Origin: Shewanella sp. 10N.286.48.A6
GTDB lineage: Bacteria > Pseudomonadota > Gammaproteobacteria > Enterobacterales > Shewanellaceae
Length of the DNA stretch: 64,000 bases
NCBI RefSeq assembly: GCF_002873135.1
Contig: NZ_MCVI01000013.1
Span: 47,041 to 111,040 of the forward strand
Direction: 5' to 3'
Shown: positions 18,200 through 28,354 of the stretch, piece by piece
Layout: every line of letters begins with the position of its first letter
Numbering within the stretch: the first letter of the stretch is position 1
Translations under genes and position numbers: made by a program
Notes under the pieces: generated by a model
Seen by the model: the letters and a program-made list of their open reading frames with translations, nothing else
Database searches by the model: none
Told to the model about the DNA's origin: nothing

Positions 18200-20986
18200 A
18201 TGATGAAAAATAAAAATTTCAGATTTAATTCTGTTTATTGTGCGATGTTGATAGCAGCAAGTGTTGGGGCACAAGCTGAGGAAGTTGACAGCGTTGATGG
18301 CAATAGTGCAGAAACCGCAGTGGAAGTTATTCAAGTTAAGGGTATTCGAAGTTCTCTGACTAAATCAGCTCAAACTAAGCGTTATTCTGATGGTGTGGTC
18401 GATGCAATCAGTGCTGAAGATATAGGTAAATTACCTGACACTAATTTAGCAGAGTCGCTGCAACGTATTGCTGGTGTTTCTATTGACCGTGCAAATAACG
18501 AAGGTAACAAGGTATCTGTTCGTGGTTTTGGGCCTGAATTTAACCTAGTAACCTTAAATGGTCGTCAAATGCCAAATTCATCTGCGCTGCAATCAGCAGG
18601 GGTTTCACGTAGTTTTAATTTTCGTGAGATTGCTGCTGAAAGTGTTTCTGGTGTAAACGTTTACAAAACCGGTAAAGCACACATCACCTCAGGTGGTATT
18701 GGCGCGACTATTGATATCGCTACAGCGCGTCCATTTGACTATGATGGTTTTAAGGCGTTTGTTAGTGCCAAAGGTATTTACGATACCAGCGTTGAAGAAG
18801 GAGATTCAGTCACGCCAGAAGTTTCAGGCATGATCAGCCAAACCTTTGCTGATGATAAAGTCGGTTTCTTATTATCAGCCTCTCACGCAGAACGAAATAG
18901 TCATACCGATTTAGTAGGGACAGATGGTTGGGTTAGAAACCGTAGCCGTGACAATGTAGATTTATCGGCCATTGATACTGATAGAAACCCAGAGCAAGCA
19001 ATTTGGACGCCGTGGACGGCTAAAACAGAGCAACTGGATACCGAAAGAACGCGTCAAAATGCTCAAGCTGTTTTACAAATCCAGCCAATTGATTCAGTTG
19101 TTGCCACACTTGATTACACTATCTCTCGCTTTGAACAAACCAGTGTGACCAACCGTTCAGCGTTTTGGTTCGATAATCCAAGTGGATCTGCCGATGCTAA
19201 TGGCACCTTGTGGAATCCTCGGGATCAAGACGATGAGTTAAACTTTTGGGCGTGGGAATATTACGAAGAAAAAGAAAATGATTCACTGGGCCTGAACATT
19301 GAATGGCAAGCAACGGATACCTTAAGTTTTGAGCTTGATATTCATGATTCAACTTCAGAGTCTAATCCTGATGGTCAAACCGCAGAGACATTAGCTAATT
19401 TAAAAAATCCATCTGGCTCAGTTGGCTTAATTGGCGCTAATTTTATTGGCGATATTCCCGAAATTATTGTTGATGACTCAAACTTACCAGGTGGGGCTTA
19501 TAACAAAGACAATATCGTTTCTGATTTATATCAAAAACGTGGCTACTCAATGGAAAACAATGTTAAGCAATATCGTTTTTCAGGAACTTGGGAAAACGCA
19601 TCATCTGACAGTGCATTAACTAAAATCAATTTCGGTATTATGAATACTGACTACTCCATTGATACACGTTTAAGTGAAGTATTCTCATTTGTTGATGTGC
19701 CACTTGATGATCTCGATCTTAGCTTTAAGCCTCTTGGCGATACTGCAGATCAATTCTCGGGTGCGGATAAATTATTCCCGTTGATTTCACAATATGATGT
19801 TAATCAATTCATCGATATTGTCAAAAATGAAGGCAAGTTCGCCGAGCCGAATATTAAAACCAATGGCGTCAATGAAGAAACGTTAGCGGCTTATTTGTCA
19901 TTTGATTTTGATACCGAGTTTAATGACATGCCAGTCAAAATGAATGTAGGTGTGCGTTACGAAGATACCGATGTGTCTGCTTATTCGGTTCAAAATGGTA
20001 TTGTTGCGATGAATTATCGACATGATCAAGAATTGCGTCCTGTTTATGATGATGTCCCAACAGCAGATGAATTAAGCGGTAGCTATACTCGAATTTTACC
20101 TAATTTTGATTTCAATATGACGGTCACTGATGAGCTAGTAACGCGTTTTTCTTATAGCCGCACATTATCACGCGCTGGTGTTAGCGCCATGTTCCCGGCA
20201 ACCAATGTTAATGCACGTCCGGGTGGACCATTTAACGCATCTCAGGGTAACCCAAACCTTTTACCTATCACATCGGATAACTTTGATTTGTCATTAGAGT
20301 GGTACTTCGATGATGGTAGCTTTGCTTCTGCTGGTTACTTTAAAAAGTATGTTGAAAACTTCATCGGTGCCGGTACTGAAAACCGCTCGATTAATGATGT
20401 TAAAGGTCAGCCATTAACAGACCCAAGTGTCAACCCTCGTGCAGGGTGCCCTGATGCTGCTGATATACCAAATCCTGCATGTTTAGGCGTTGCGACAGAT
20501 CCTGTGATTACCTGGGAAGTTGCTACGCCTGACAATCTACAAAACCGTGAGGTTGATGGCTGGGAGTTAAATGCACAATACATGTTTTGGGATAGTGGCT
20601 TCGGTGCCGTGGCTAACTACACAATCGTAAACAGTGATGAGTCCTTTGACCCTTATAACTTCGATCAAACTATTGCACTGACCGGTTTAAGCGATTCAGG
20701 AAACTTGGTGGCATTTTATGAAAATGATAGCTTTCAAGCCCGTATCGCTTATAACTGGCGTGATGAGTTCTTGCTAGCGCTTGGTAATGAACCTACGTTT
20801 ACTGAAGCTTATGGTCAACTTGATATGAGTGTGTCCTACGATATCAACGACACGTTCACTGTATCTGTAGATGGCCTTAATTTAACCGATGAAACGGTAC
20901 GTCGATTCGGCCGCTTTGAAGAGCAATTGTTGTCTGCAGAGCAATACGGGCCTCGCTTTACATTTGGTATAAGTGCCAAGTTTTAA
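18200..20986 (+). CDS. TonB-dependent receptor 1 (agar oligosaccharide uptake)
   Basis: This 928-residue outer-membrane receptor should import agar-derived oligosaccharides using TonB energy. A signal peptide ends near AQA-E (residue 26). A TonB box-like VEVIQVKG is followed by the plug domain (SAEDIGKLPDTNLAESLQRI, then VRGFGPEF and LNGRQMP), and the protein ends as a barrel with a terminal Phe (GISAKF). It belongs to the proteobacterial receptor type that commonly travels with a tryptophan-halogenase-like protein and SapC, and both of these follow. Its promoter carries two regulon operators. Substrate is inferred from context. Confidence 0.93.
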   Translation: MMKNKNFRFNSVYCAMLIAASVGAQAEEVDSVDGNSAETAVEVIQVKGIRSSLTKSAQTKRYSDGVVDAISAEDIGKLPDTNLAESLQRIAGVSIDRANNEGNKVSVRGFGPEFNLVTLNGRQMPNSSALQSAGVSRSFNFREIAAESVSGVNVYKTGKAHITSGGIGATIDIATARPFDYDGFKAFVSAKGIYDTSVEEGDSVTPEVSGMISQTFADDKVGFLLSASHAERNSHTDLVGTDGWVRNRSRDNVDLSAIDTDRNPEQAIWTPWTAKTEQLDTERTRQNAQAVLQIQPIDSVVATLDYTISRFEQTSVTNRSAFWFDNPSGSADANGTLWNPRDQDDELNFWAWEYYEEKENDSLGLNIEWQATDTLSFELDIHDSTSESNPDGQTAETLANLKNPSGSVGLIGANFIGDIPEIIVDDSNLPGGAYNKDNIVSDLYQKRGYSMENNVKQYRFSGTWENASSDSALTKINFGIMNTDYSIDTRLSEVFSFVDVPLDDLDLSFKPLGDTADQFSGADKLFPLISQYDVNQFIDIVKNEGKFAEPNIKTNGVNEETLAAYLSFDFDTEFNDMPVKMNVGVRYEDTDVSAYSVQNGIVAMNYRHDQELRPVYDDVPTADELSGSYTRILPNFDFNMTVTDELVTRFSYSRTLSRAGVSAMFPATNVNARPGGPFNASQGNPNLLPITSDNFDLSLEWYFDDGSFASAGYFKKYVENFIGAGTENRSINDVKGQPLTDPSVNPRAGCPDAADIPNPACLGVATDPVITWEVATPDNLQNREVDGWELNAQYMFWDSGFGAVANYTIVNSDESFDPYNFDQTIALTGLSDSGNLVAFYENDSFQARIAYNWRDEFLLALGNEPTFTEAYGQLDMSVSYDINDTFTVSVDGLNLTDETVRRFGRFEEQLLSAEQYGPRFTFGISAKF

Positions 20987-21017
20987 TCTTGGTGAGTACC
21001 TAGCTAATTGAGCCTCT

Positions 21018-21045
21018 GGCTGCTGCTTTTTGCAGCAGCCTTTTT
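21018..21045 (+). terminator. Terminator after TonB receptor 1
   Basis: GGCTGCTGC and GCAGCAGCC pair around a 5-base loop and a T run follows. Some read-through into the halogenase gene 46 bases later is likely, since no other clear promoter is seen. Confidence 0.8.
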
Positions 21046-21091
21046 AGCTTGTAGTAGATTTTAAATGACAAAACGAGAATTGGAGTAAATC

Positions 21092-22732
21092 ATGTCTAAA
21101 TCCTTAGCGAACAATCCAATCGACGAACAGCATCAGCAGCAGAATAAAACTATCGAGAATATCGTTATTGTAGGTGGGGGAACTGCTGGCTGGATAACAG
21201 CTGGCACGTTAGCGGCAAAGCTAAACAAGCAGCATGAAAAAAACTTTAGTATCACATTGGTTGAGTCAGCTAATGTGGCGCCCATTGGCGTGGGTGAGGG
21301 TACTTGGCCTACCATGCGCCGAACGCTAAAAAATATGGGAATTAGAGAAACCGATTTTATCCGCCAATGTCATGTGTCCTTTAAGCAAGGAGCTAAATTT
21401 TGCCAATGGGTCACCGGAAAGCAAGATGATTACTACTATCATCCTTTAATGCTTCCCGAAGGTGGTGAGCATGATAATCTGGCCGCACATTGGTTCAATA
21501 TTCAATTTCCATATCATCAGGCTAATGAGGAATGGGTACCTAATCAAGCTTTGTCATTTTCAATGTGTTTAAGCCCTCAAGAAGCAATATGCCAAGCCGG
21601 ATTAGCCCCTAAATTAATCACTACAGCAGAGTACGATGCTGTTGCTAATTATGCTTATCACTTAGATGCAGGTCGTTTTTCTAAGTTTTTAAAACAACAC
21701 TGTATTAGCCAACTGAATGTTAACCATATTGTCGATGATGTTATTGCAATTAATAATGATGATAGTGGGGATATTCAATGTGTGACGACGGCGAAATCTG
21801 GTGATGTATATGGTGAGTTGTTTATAGATTGCAGTGGCTTTAAATCACTGCTGCTTGGGGAGCATTACCAAGTACCATTTAAAAGCTGTAAAGACATATT
21901 ATTCGTTGATAATGCTATTGCCGTTCAAGTGCCCTATGAAAACGAGCAAAGCCCCATTGCCTCACAAACCATTTCAACAGCGCAAACCGCAGGCTGGATT
22001 TGGGACATAGGTTTATCAAGTCGCCGAGGGGTAGGCCATGTTTATTCCAGTAAGTATATTTCAGAGCAAACGGCAATTGCTGAGCTTAAACAATATCTTG
22101 CGCCTTCAGTAAGCAATATTGATGAATTAACATTTCGTAAAATACCGATTAATCCAGGCTATCGAGAGCAATTTTGGCATCGCAATTGTGTCGCGGTGGG
22201 GTTATCTGCAGGGTTTTTAGAACCATTAGAAGCATCAGCACTGTTGTTAGTAGAGATCTCTGCCAACATGATAGCCCAGCAGTTACCTGCTAATCGTGCA
22301 TGTATGGATATTGTAGCGAAGCGATTTAATCAAACCTTTACATACCGCTGGGAGAGGATCATAGATTTTCTAAAGCTGCATTATATGTTGACTCAGCGTG
22401 ATGATAGCCAATTCTGGATAGATAATCGCCACCCAGACACTATTCCACAAAGCCTTAAAACATTGCTGAGCTTATGGAAGTACCATATTCCAAGTGATAA
22501 TGACTTTATCCATGCTACAGAAGTCTTTCCTGCTGCCAGTTATCAATATGTTCTTTATGGGATGGGGTTTAAAACTAAAGCGTCGCATCGGGGTTTAGCT
22601 GATACAGCACAAAAAGATGCTGCATTATTGTTTCAAAAAGTCGCATCTGACACCTCACAATTAAGCGCTCATTTAATGTCAAATCGAGAACTATTAAAGT
22701 TAATCAATCAATACGGTTTACAACGAGTATAA
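21092..22732 (+). CDS. Flavin-dependent 'tryptophan halogenase' family protein
   Basis: This 546-residue FAD protein begins with the dinucleotide motif VGGGTAGWITA (about 27-37), then GVGEGTWPT. It keeps the halogenase lysine region FKQGAKFCQW, the WxWxI-type motif (GWIWDIG) that limits monooxygenation, and the FLEPLEAS segment with the conserved glutamate. In marine gammaproteobacteria relatives of this gene accompany TonB receptors for carbohydrates, and their true substrate is not settled. A free tryptophan substrate seems unlikely in an agar locus. It forms a pair with the SapC gene 11 bases downstream. Confidence 0.85.
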   Translation: MSKSLANNPIDEQHQQQNKTIENIVIVGGGTAGWITAGTLAAKLNKQHEKNFSITLVESANVAPIGVGEGTWPTMRRTLKNMGIRETDFIRQCHVSFKQGAKFCQWVTGKQDDYYYHPLMLPEGGEHDNLAAHWFNIQFPYHQANEEWVPNQALSFSMCLSPQEAICQAGLAPKLITTAEYDAVANYAYHLDAGRFSKFLKQHCISQLNVNHIVDDVIAINNDDSGDIQCVTTAKSGDVYGELFIDCSGFKSLLLGEHYQVPFKSCKDILFVDNAIAVQVPYENEQSPIASQTISTAQTAGWIWDIGLSSRRGVGHVYSSKYISEQTAIAELKQYLAPSVSNIDELTFRKIPINPGYREQFWHRNCVAVGLSAGFLEPLEASALLLVEISANMIAQQLPANRACMDIVAKRFNQTFTYRWERIIDFLKLHYMLTQRDDSQFWIDNRHPDTIPQSLKTLLSLWKYHIPSDNDFIHATEVFPAASYQYVLYGMGFKTKASHRGLADTAQKDAALLFQKVASDTSQLSAHLMSNRELLKLINQYGLQRV

Positions 22733-22743
22733 AAGGAGCAACC

Positions 22744-23538
22744 GTGAACAATATCATTGTTGATAGTAACATCCATAAAAATACTAAAGTGTGCAGTGGC
22801 CATGGTAATCAATTTGGCGAAAATATTCACTTTGTGCCTGTCATAGCAGATGAGTTACGTAGCCTGATTTTGGAATACCCTTGCTGTTTACTAAAGGATA
22901 ATCAAACGGGTCAATTTGGCTTGCATGCATTATTGGGCTTTGAACCCGGAGAGAACCTATTTTTAACTGCAGATGGTTGGAGCAGCCACTATATTCCCCT
23001 TCATATTCGTCGACAGCCTTTTATGGTCGGACGAATTGGCGAAAGCTCATCGCCTGCTAATGCTGATAATACGGTATTAACTATTGATATGAATAGTAAG
23101 AGGGTTATTGAAGGCGATACAGCAGATAATGCCCACGCATTATTTGATGAAAACCAAAAACCAACAGCCTATTTAACGGCAATGAGTAAGATGGTCTTTG
23201 AGCTTTCTCACGGCATATTGCGCACTGATACATTTATTCAAACCCTTGCAGATAACGATTTAATTGAAGCAATTCAATTGGAGGTTACTATCAATAAAAA
23301 ATTAACTGCAGCTAATCCATCGGCTTCACAACAAGTAGTGGACTCAACTTTAGCTACCCAAAAGGTTAACTTTGACGGTTTGTATGTAATCAATGAAAAA
23401 AAACTTGCTTGCCTTAGTGATGCCTTATTAGAGCAATTTCATCAAAATGGTTATCTGCAGGCTTGTCATTTAATGATGGCATCGATGGGTCAAATTCAAC
23501 ATTTAATCACATTACGGAATAGCGCAAATCATGCTTAA
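22744..23538 (+). CDS. SapC family protein
   Basis: This 264-residue protein starts with GTG at 22744 after a good AAAAGGAGC ribosome site. The N-terminal half contains the SapC hallmarks VPVIADEL, CCLLKDNQTGQFGLHALLGF and YIPLHIRRQPFMVG. Family members were first named after a surface-layer-associated protein in Campylobacter, but in Alteromonadales they sit with TonB receptors and halogenase-like flavoproteins and have no proven role. No signal peptide is visible, so a cytoplasmic position is likely. It closes the receptor-halogenase-SapC block and is followed by a terminator. Confidence 0.85.
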   Translation: MNNIIVDSNIHKNTKVCSGHGNQFGENIHFVPVIADELRSLILEYPCCLLKDNQTGQFGLHALLGFEPGENLFLTADGWSSHYIPLHIRRQPFMVGRIGESSSPANADNTVLTIDMNSKRVIEGDTADNAHALFDENQKPTAYLTAMSKMVFELSHGILRTDTFIQTLADNDLIEAIQLEVTINKKLTAANPSASQQVVDSTLATQKVNFDGLYVINEKKLACLSDALLEQFHQNGYLQACHLMMASMGQIQHLITLRNSANHA

Positions 23539-23576
23539 TGCTTAAGGTAAATTAACGTTTTACGCATTTAAGTCGG

Positions 23577-23604
23577 AATACCTCGATTTTATCGGGGTAT
23601 TTTT
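23577..23604 (+). terminator. Terminator after SapC gene
   Basis: AATACCTCGAT pairs with ATCGGGGTATT through one G-T pair around a 3-base loop, followed by TTTT. It faces the convergent GH16 gene. Confidence 0.75.
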
Positions 23605-23722
23605 ATGCTTGATGATCCAGAACAAGTCCTTAGAGTTGATGGTTTAATGGAGTAAACACCCAAACTTCGTTTTTTATAGTAAACATTGGGTGCTCATTTT
23701 TTAGGATAGGTTACTTGAGAAA

Positions 23723-25093
23723 CTATTGTGTTAATGAAAAGCGTTGGTTATCGCCATCATAGCAATTCCATTGGGTAAGGCTTGCACCATCAGATGTTAC
23801 TTTACCCGCTATATCCAAACATTTATTACTGACCTTATTGCGAATCTCATATTGGTCATTGCCTTTGTCGATTAGATCCCACATTTGATTTTGGTTTGAA
23901 CTGTTACAAACCCATTGCTGAATTTTGGCGCCATTAGCGGTTGAACCAGCCGATAAATCTAAACAAAGGTTACTCACTTTAGCCTTAATAGAATAGAAAC
24001 CATTGGATAATTCAGTAAAACTAAATTGTTGGTCACTATTATTGTTACTACAAGCTGTTTGCTGGTAAGTACTGCCGTTTGATTTTTTACCATCAACAAC
24101 ATCTACACATTTATTACTATGTTTTGCGACGACTTGATATTGAGTATTAGGATTGATGTCACCGCCAGTATTGCCACCTGATGAACCATCACTCACTGGT
24201 TGATAGACGCGGATCCAATCTACATACATTTTGTTTTTACTGGCGTCAGCTAAATCTGCATTAGTGGCAATATTACCCGCTTCAGAACGCCAAGAGTGAT
24301 CTTCAGTATCCAAAATAATGAACATTTCTTCGTTCATTGTATATTGGCTTTTGTTCATTATCGCACCAGTGTAGTCTTTATCTTTCATGACAACTTCGTC
24401 CCAAGAGCCATTAGGAGTTTCTTGACCATCGATATAAAAGGTGACGTCAGTAGGGCTTTTCCAGTAAGCGCCAAATCGATGGAAACCTTCACGCCAATTG
24501 TTACCCCATACCGGTGTATTATGGGTTTGATCATTAAAGTCACTTCTGATGCTATTGTCATTGTTTCTTAAGAAAACATGAAAGTTAGTCGACATATTTT
24601 GTGCAAACCAGGTTTCACGTGCTCCGCCATATACTTCTAAAATATCAATTTCGCGCTCATCATTTTCGCTCAGTAGCCAAAAGTTTGATGATAACTCTAG
24701 GTTACTCACCTTAATATTAGCTTCTAAGAAAATAGGGTACTTAACTTTAGTTTTTGAGGTAATAACACCTGCATTCACCAAGTCCGGTGCTTTGCGCGAT
24801 GCGCTAATAATCAAATTACCATCAGACACCCAAGACTCTCCGCTGTTCCAACGTGTTAGTCCAGGTCCTTCCCATGCATTGAAATAGGTGTCATTCCATT
24901 TACTGTTAAATGTCGATGTCTTACCGTTATAGTTAAAGGAATCGGAGTACTGCTCATTCAATTGCCAAACGAGACCATTGCCTGCAACTGCTGGCAGTGG
25001 AATATCATCCCAATCAGCTGCATAAATTGAACTGGATAAAACACTCGTGCTTATTAACGCTGTTGCGCATACGAGATTTAAATGATGTTTCAT
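23723..25093 (-). CDS. GH16 beta-agarase with C-terminal CBM13
   Basis: The start is at 25093 (MKHHLNL), preceded by AAAGGGAAA; a longer reading adds five residues. The protein has 456 residues. A signal peptide ends at IYA-A. The GH16 domain (about 27-300) has the endo-beta-agarase look (WNDTYFNAWEGPGLTRW, FWLLSENDEREIDILE) with catalytic Glu148, Asp150 and Glu153 in ExDxxE. A short Gly/Ser linker leads to a ricin-type CBM13 with three repeats (KCVDV, LCLDL, KCLDI, each with a QxW/QxF element). It is probably a secreted endo-enzyme that opens agarose gel to neoagaro-oligosaccharides for the GH50 and GH117 enzymes. Confidence 0.93.
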   Translation of the reverse strand: MKHHLNLVCATALISTSVLSSSIYAADWDDIPLPAVAGNGLVWQLNEQYSDSFNYNGKTSTFNSKWNDTYFNAWEGPGLTRWNSGESWVSDGNLIISASRKAPDLVNAGVITSKTKVKYPIFLEANIKVSNLELSSNFWLLSENDEREIDILEVYGGARETWFAQNMSTNFHVFLRNNDNSIRSDFNDQTHNTPVWGNNWREGFHRFGAYWKSPTDVTFYIDGQETPNGSWDEVVMKDKDYTGAIMNKSQYTMNEEMFIILDTEDHSWRSEAGNIATNADLADASKNKMYVDWIRVYQPVSDGSSGGNTGGDINPNTQYQVVAKHSNKCVDVVDGKKSNGSTYQQTACSNNNSDQQFSFTELSNGFYSIKAKVSNLCLDLSAGSTANGAKIQQWVCNSSNQNQMWDLIDKGNDQYEIRNKVSNKCLDIAGKVTSDGASLTQWNCYDGDNQRFSLTQ

Positions 25094-25146
25094 ATATTTC
25101 CCTTTCATTGTGGATCTTTATTATGGGTAAAGTTTGGAGCTAAAGA

Positions 25147-25170
25147 CTATTCCTGCCCCAACAGGAATAG
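25147..25170. repeat. Inverted repeat between GH86 and GH16 genes
   Basis: CTATTCCTG and CAGGAATAG form a 9-bp perfect stem with a 6-base loop. It sits downstream of the GH86 stop (25269) on the minus strand, so it may be a weak terminator or an mRNA end stabiliser. The following T-run is short. Confidence 0.45.
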
Positions 25171-25268
25171 ATCTCACCATTGCGATAACGACGTAATATC
25201 ACAATCGTAAGATGAGTTTGGGTGCAGTTTTCACTGGACCTAAAATATCGTTTAGTCTGTTATGTGTT

Positions 25269-27698
25269 TTATTCGCGAATGAGTTTTTTTGATTGTTCAA
25301 AATATTGCATTGAAACAGAGGTAACAAAGCCACCATCATCATCAAAAGTAATCTCTACTTGATTGTTTTGGTTTACATAGCTGTTGTTAATCGGAATTTC
25401 GATTAATCCGAAAAATTGTAGTCGACCATCCCCATTAGCATATTGATCGTAGCCACGGTAATCAGTATTGATAACAACGGGATTACCATTAACGCTAACA
25501 GTCGGTTGTAGTGATTTACCGTGATCGCGTCCTAATCCTATTCGTAATGACGCTTCACCATTGTCGGCAATAACAACATTATTAAGGTTAAAAGTCAGTG
25601 GGCTATCGGCAACAATACTTTGCTTATAAATATCTGCGTAGTATTTGGTTTCATTTTGGCTATGCCCTTGAGTAATGAGCTTATTAAATGAGAGTTTAAT
25701 AATTGTTGTGGCTTCTGCGCCGATAGTGAGTGATGCAATATCGGCGAGTAACTGCGGTTCAGTTTCAGTTAACACAGGGGTTTGATTGTCATGAGATAGC
25801 TGTTTGATACTAATTGCGCTTATGGATGTTTCATCAAAACCCTGTAGTGATAAATCAACAAGCTGTGATGTTTGTTCCAAACTATTGATAACAAGGTAAG
25901 CATCGCTATTGCCCGCATCATTGGTATTAATGTATGCATCTAACTGAAAATCAGCATCAGTAGCAAAGCTATCAACTCGGGTTCCGTTAACTTCTGACCA
26001 TAATTGGTAAAACTTCACCATTTCGGTATAAACGTATTCATCACCAGTTTGACCTGACGCCTCTTTATTTTGACGCATTAACCGAGTGTAATAGGGGACT
26101 GTTTCACTTAAGCGTCCCCATTCAGCTTTAACTGGGATAAACGGAATCGCCATTTCAATTTGGTTTGGACGCTCTAAAAACGACATCAATTGGCCGTTAA
26201 TCGCTTTTAAATGATTCCAGTCACGCTGTGGTAACCAAGGTTGGTTAAACAGAGAATGCATTTGAGCGCCATACTCAGAAATGATAAAGGGTTTAACTTC
26301 TCCTAAAGACATCGCCATATATTGCTCGAGCATATCGAACGTTGCTTCAATATTACTGCCCGTCCTTAACTCTTCTCTGTTTTGAAAAGCAGGGAAGTCA
26401 TATAGGTGTAGTGAAATAAAATCCATGTCTGCGCCAGCAACATCAATAAAGGCTTTATCCCTTAATTCCCAACGATCAAAATTTTGTTTCTCAAAATCAG
26501 GAAACGCAACTGTATAGCCGCCAATCAGCACATTATCGTTAGCGAATACGTCATCGACTTTTACTGCTTTAATGGCTTTTGCAACGTTACTATGAAATTC
26601 AAATACTTTAGTTACTGTGGTTGGTTCTTCTGCATAATCAACTAAGTCGTAAAGTGGCTCGTTCATCACTTCAATGTATTTAGGCTTAGGTTGTCCATAG
26701 ACATCAATGCCATCATTTTTGTTAAAGTATTTAGCAACAAATTGCCCCATATAATCACCGGTAGCGGTGCCAAAGGGTTCAGAGGCGCTGTCCTTTTGTG
26801 AAAATGCCCAACCTTGCCCCGTATCTTTGCCATCAGGCCAATAAGGGTGTTGCTGAGCAGCCACAACCATACTGGCATTTCGATGTGCGTGTTGACGTTG
26901 TGATTGAGCTCTGTCATCTTCAGATGAAGTGTAATTCCAGCGGCTACCACCACCGTTACTGGTTGCCATGTCTGCATCTACAAATCCGCTTTTTAAAGCT
27001 GACTCTGCTAAAAGGCTCAATTGGTAACGCATACCTCCGGTGTCTCTACCAAAATAGACATCGTATCCTTCGACGAATTCAGTAATGAGATCATCAGAAG
27101 CATTAACGCCAACATTAAACCAATCATTTTCAGTATGAGAGGCATGGATGGTAATAAATTTCTCACGTGCAAATTGATTAATACCCGCTACGGTATGGAC
27201 AGTATCAAGATTGAATATGAGTGTGGTATTTTGTGTTTCAGGCTCAGATTGTAATGTCGTGACTTTAAACGGGGTTGTGTAGTCTCCAATCGTTAATTGA
27301 GCGACAACTTCTGAGCTGGCATTATCAGATGACATTAAACGCACTGAGATTGAATCATCTGCGGCGACAGTACCACTCGTATTGGTAAATTCACCGCCAT
27401 TGATAGCATACTCACCCAGGCTAATGTTGATTTCTACGTTGGTATTAATACCCGTAATGATTATAGGATTTGAAGTAATGTAACGACTTAATTCAACATC
27501 TGTTTGCGCTTCAAAAACGAACTCATCCGGTGATGAGTCAAGTTCAGCAGGTGGTTGAACGATAGGTTTATCAGGTTCAGTGATTGGGCTACTTGAAGAG
27601 CTACCTCCACAAGCCGTTACCGAGGCGCTAATCATTAATGTAATGATGGATTTTTGTATTATAGATCGACTAAACAATCCTTTGTTATCTTGTATCAT
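25269..27698 (-). CDS. GH86 beta-agarase or beta-porphyranase (lipoprotein)
   Basis: Start taken at ATG 27698 (MIQDNKG), giving 809 residues; a GTG nine bases upstream is possible. A hydrophobic stretch ends in a lipobox-like VTAC, then a low-complexity GGSSSSSP linker. GH86 barrel motifs include the acid/base Glu347 in IEVMNEPLYD and the nucleophile Glu475 in IISEYGAQM; C-terminal beta domains follow. GH86 contains both agarases and porphyranases, and the motifs I can see do not separate them. The P450 demethylation genes and sulfatases make a porphyran-related role possible. A regulon operator lies 133 bases upstream. The gene reads toward the GH16 gene and may be co-expressed with it. Confidence 0.85.
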   Translation of the reverse strand: MIQDNKGLFSRSIIQKSIITLMISASVTACGGSSSSSPITEPDKPIVQPPAELDSSPDEFVFEAQTDVELSRYITSNPIIITGINTNVEINISLGEYAINGGEFTNTSGTVAADDSISVRLMSSDNASSEVVAQLTIGDYTTPFKVTTLQSEPETQNTTLIFNLDTVHTVAGINQFAREKFITIHASHTENDWFNVGVNASDDLITEFVEGYDVYFGRDTGGMRYQLSLLAESALKSGFVDADMATSNGGGSRWNYTSSEDDRAQSQRQHAHRNASMVVAAQQHPYWPDGKDTGQGWAFSQKDSASEPFGTATGDYMGQFVAKYFNKNDGIDVYGQPKPKYIEVMNEPLYDLVDYAEEPTTVTKVFEFHSNVAKAIKAVKVDDVFANDNVLIGGYTVAFPDFEKQNFDRWELRDKAFIDVAGADMDFISLHLYDFPAFQNREELRTGSNIEATFDMLEQYMAMSLGEVKPFIISEYGAQMHSLFNQPWLPQRDWNHLKAINGQLMSFLERPNQIEMAIPFIPVKAEWGRLSETVPYYTRLMRQNKEASGQTGDEYVYTEMVKFYQLWSEVNGTRVDSFATDADFQLDAYINTNDAGNSDAYLVINSLEQTSQLVDLSLQGFDETSISAISIKQLSHDNQTPVLTETEPQLLADIASLTIGAEATTIIKLSFNKLITQGHSQNETKYYADIYKQSIVADSPLTFNLNNVVIADNGEASLRIGLGRDHGKSLQPTVSVNGNPVVINTDYRGYDQYANGDGRLQFFGLIEIPINNSYVNQNNQVEITFDDDGGFVTSVSMQYFEQSKKLIRE

Positions 27699-27830
27699 AG
27701 TGCTCACTTACAGTTGTAATAACTAAAGAGGGACAACAACAACGCCGACAACAATCTAATCAGTTAAGCATTAGATACAAACATAACTATCCCAGAGGTG
27801 TTGAACTTAACTTAGCATTGTTTTTATTAA

Positions 27831-27842
27831 ATTGTTAACAAA
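27831..27842. promoter_or_regulatory. Regulon operator, one mismatch (ATTGTTAACAAA)
   Basis: Only the last base departs from the perfect palindrome. It lies 133 bases upstream of the GH86 start. Confidence 0.6.
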
Positions 27843-28184
27843 ATAATTGGATGTATTTGATGTTTTGCATTGTCGATGAATTTATTTGATGCTATAAAGC
27901 TCGCTAGATAGATGTATACTTACTTGTTTCTCGTTTTAGAGAATATTGGGTGAATATAAATCATTGGTAGTTTTTGTTTTTAATGCTTCATTAGGTCAGC
28001 TATTTATTTGAAGCTTAATCTTTTTGTCTTTTTTCATTTATTATTAATATGAGTGTGAATGAATATTTAAGTAAAGTTTGTTTAATCTAATATGTTTACA
28101 TTTTTATAAAACCAATAATTGTAAACCACTTAACTGGTATCGCTTGTATTTGAGTTGGCGCTATTTTCTGTTAGGAATGCTTGC

Positions 28185-28220
28185 AGAGTAATGTGTAGAG
28201 TAATGTGTAGAGTAATGTGC
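28185..28220. repeat. Three tandem 12-bp repeats
   Basis: AGAGTAATGTGT occurs twice in a row and a third time as AGAGTAATGTGC. It is non-coding and lies just past the gntR terminator. It is probably a small slippage repeat. Confidence 0.8.
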
Positions 28221-28243
28221 ATGATGACAAAACTTAGCCACAA

Positions 28244-28270
28244 AAAAAGACAGCGGCTGACTGTCTTTTT
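28244..28270 (-). terminator. Terminator of gntR
   Basis: AAAAAGACAG and CTGTCTTTTT pair around a 7-base loop, with T runs on both strands. It is 85 bases past the gntR stop on the minus strand. Confidence 0.75.
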
Positions 28271-28354
28271 ATGAAATAAACATGATCTAGTTCATGTTCA
28301 TTGTATATCGCTGAATGGGTGGTTGAGCCTGTCAAAAATTAAGTAATAATATCG

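Larger units (their letters stand above)
27699..28354. other. AT-rich intergenic region between GH86 and gntR
   Basis: No gene is seen in about 650 bases. It contains the GH86 promoter side with an operator at 27831, a 12-bp triple repeat at 28185 and the gntR terminator at 28244. The remainder is AT-rich without a recognisable element. Confidence 0.5.
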
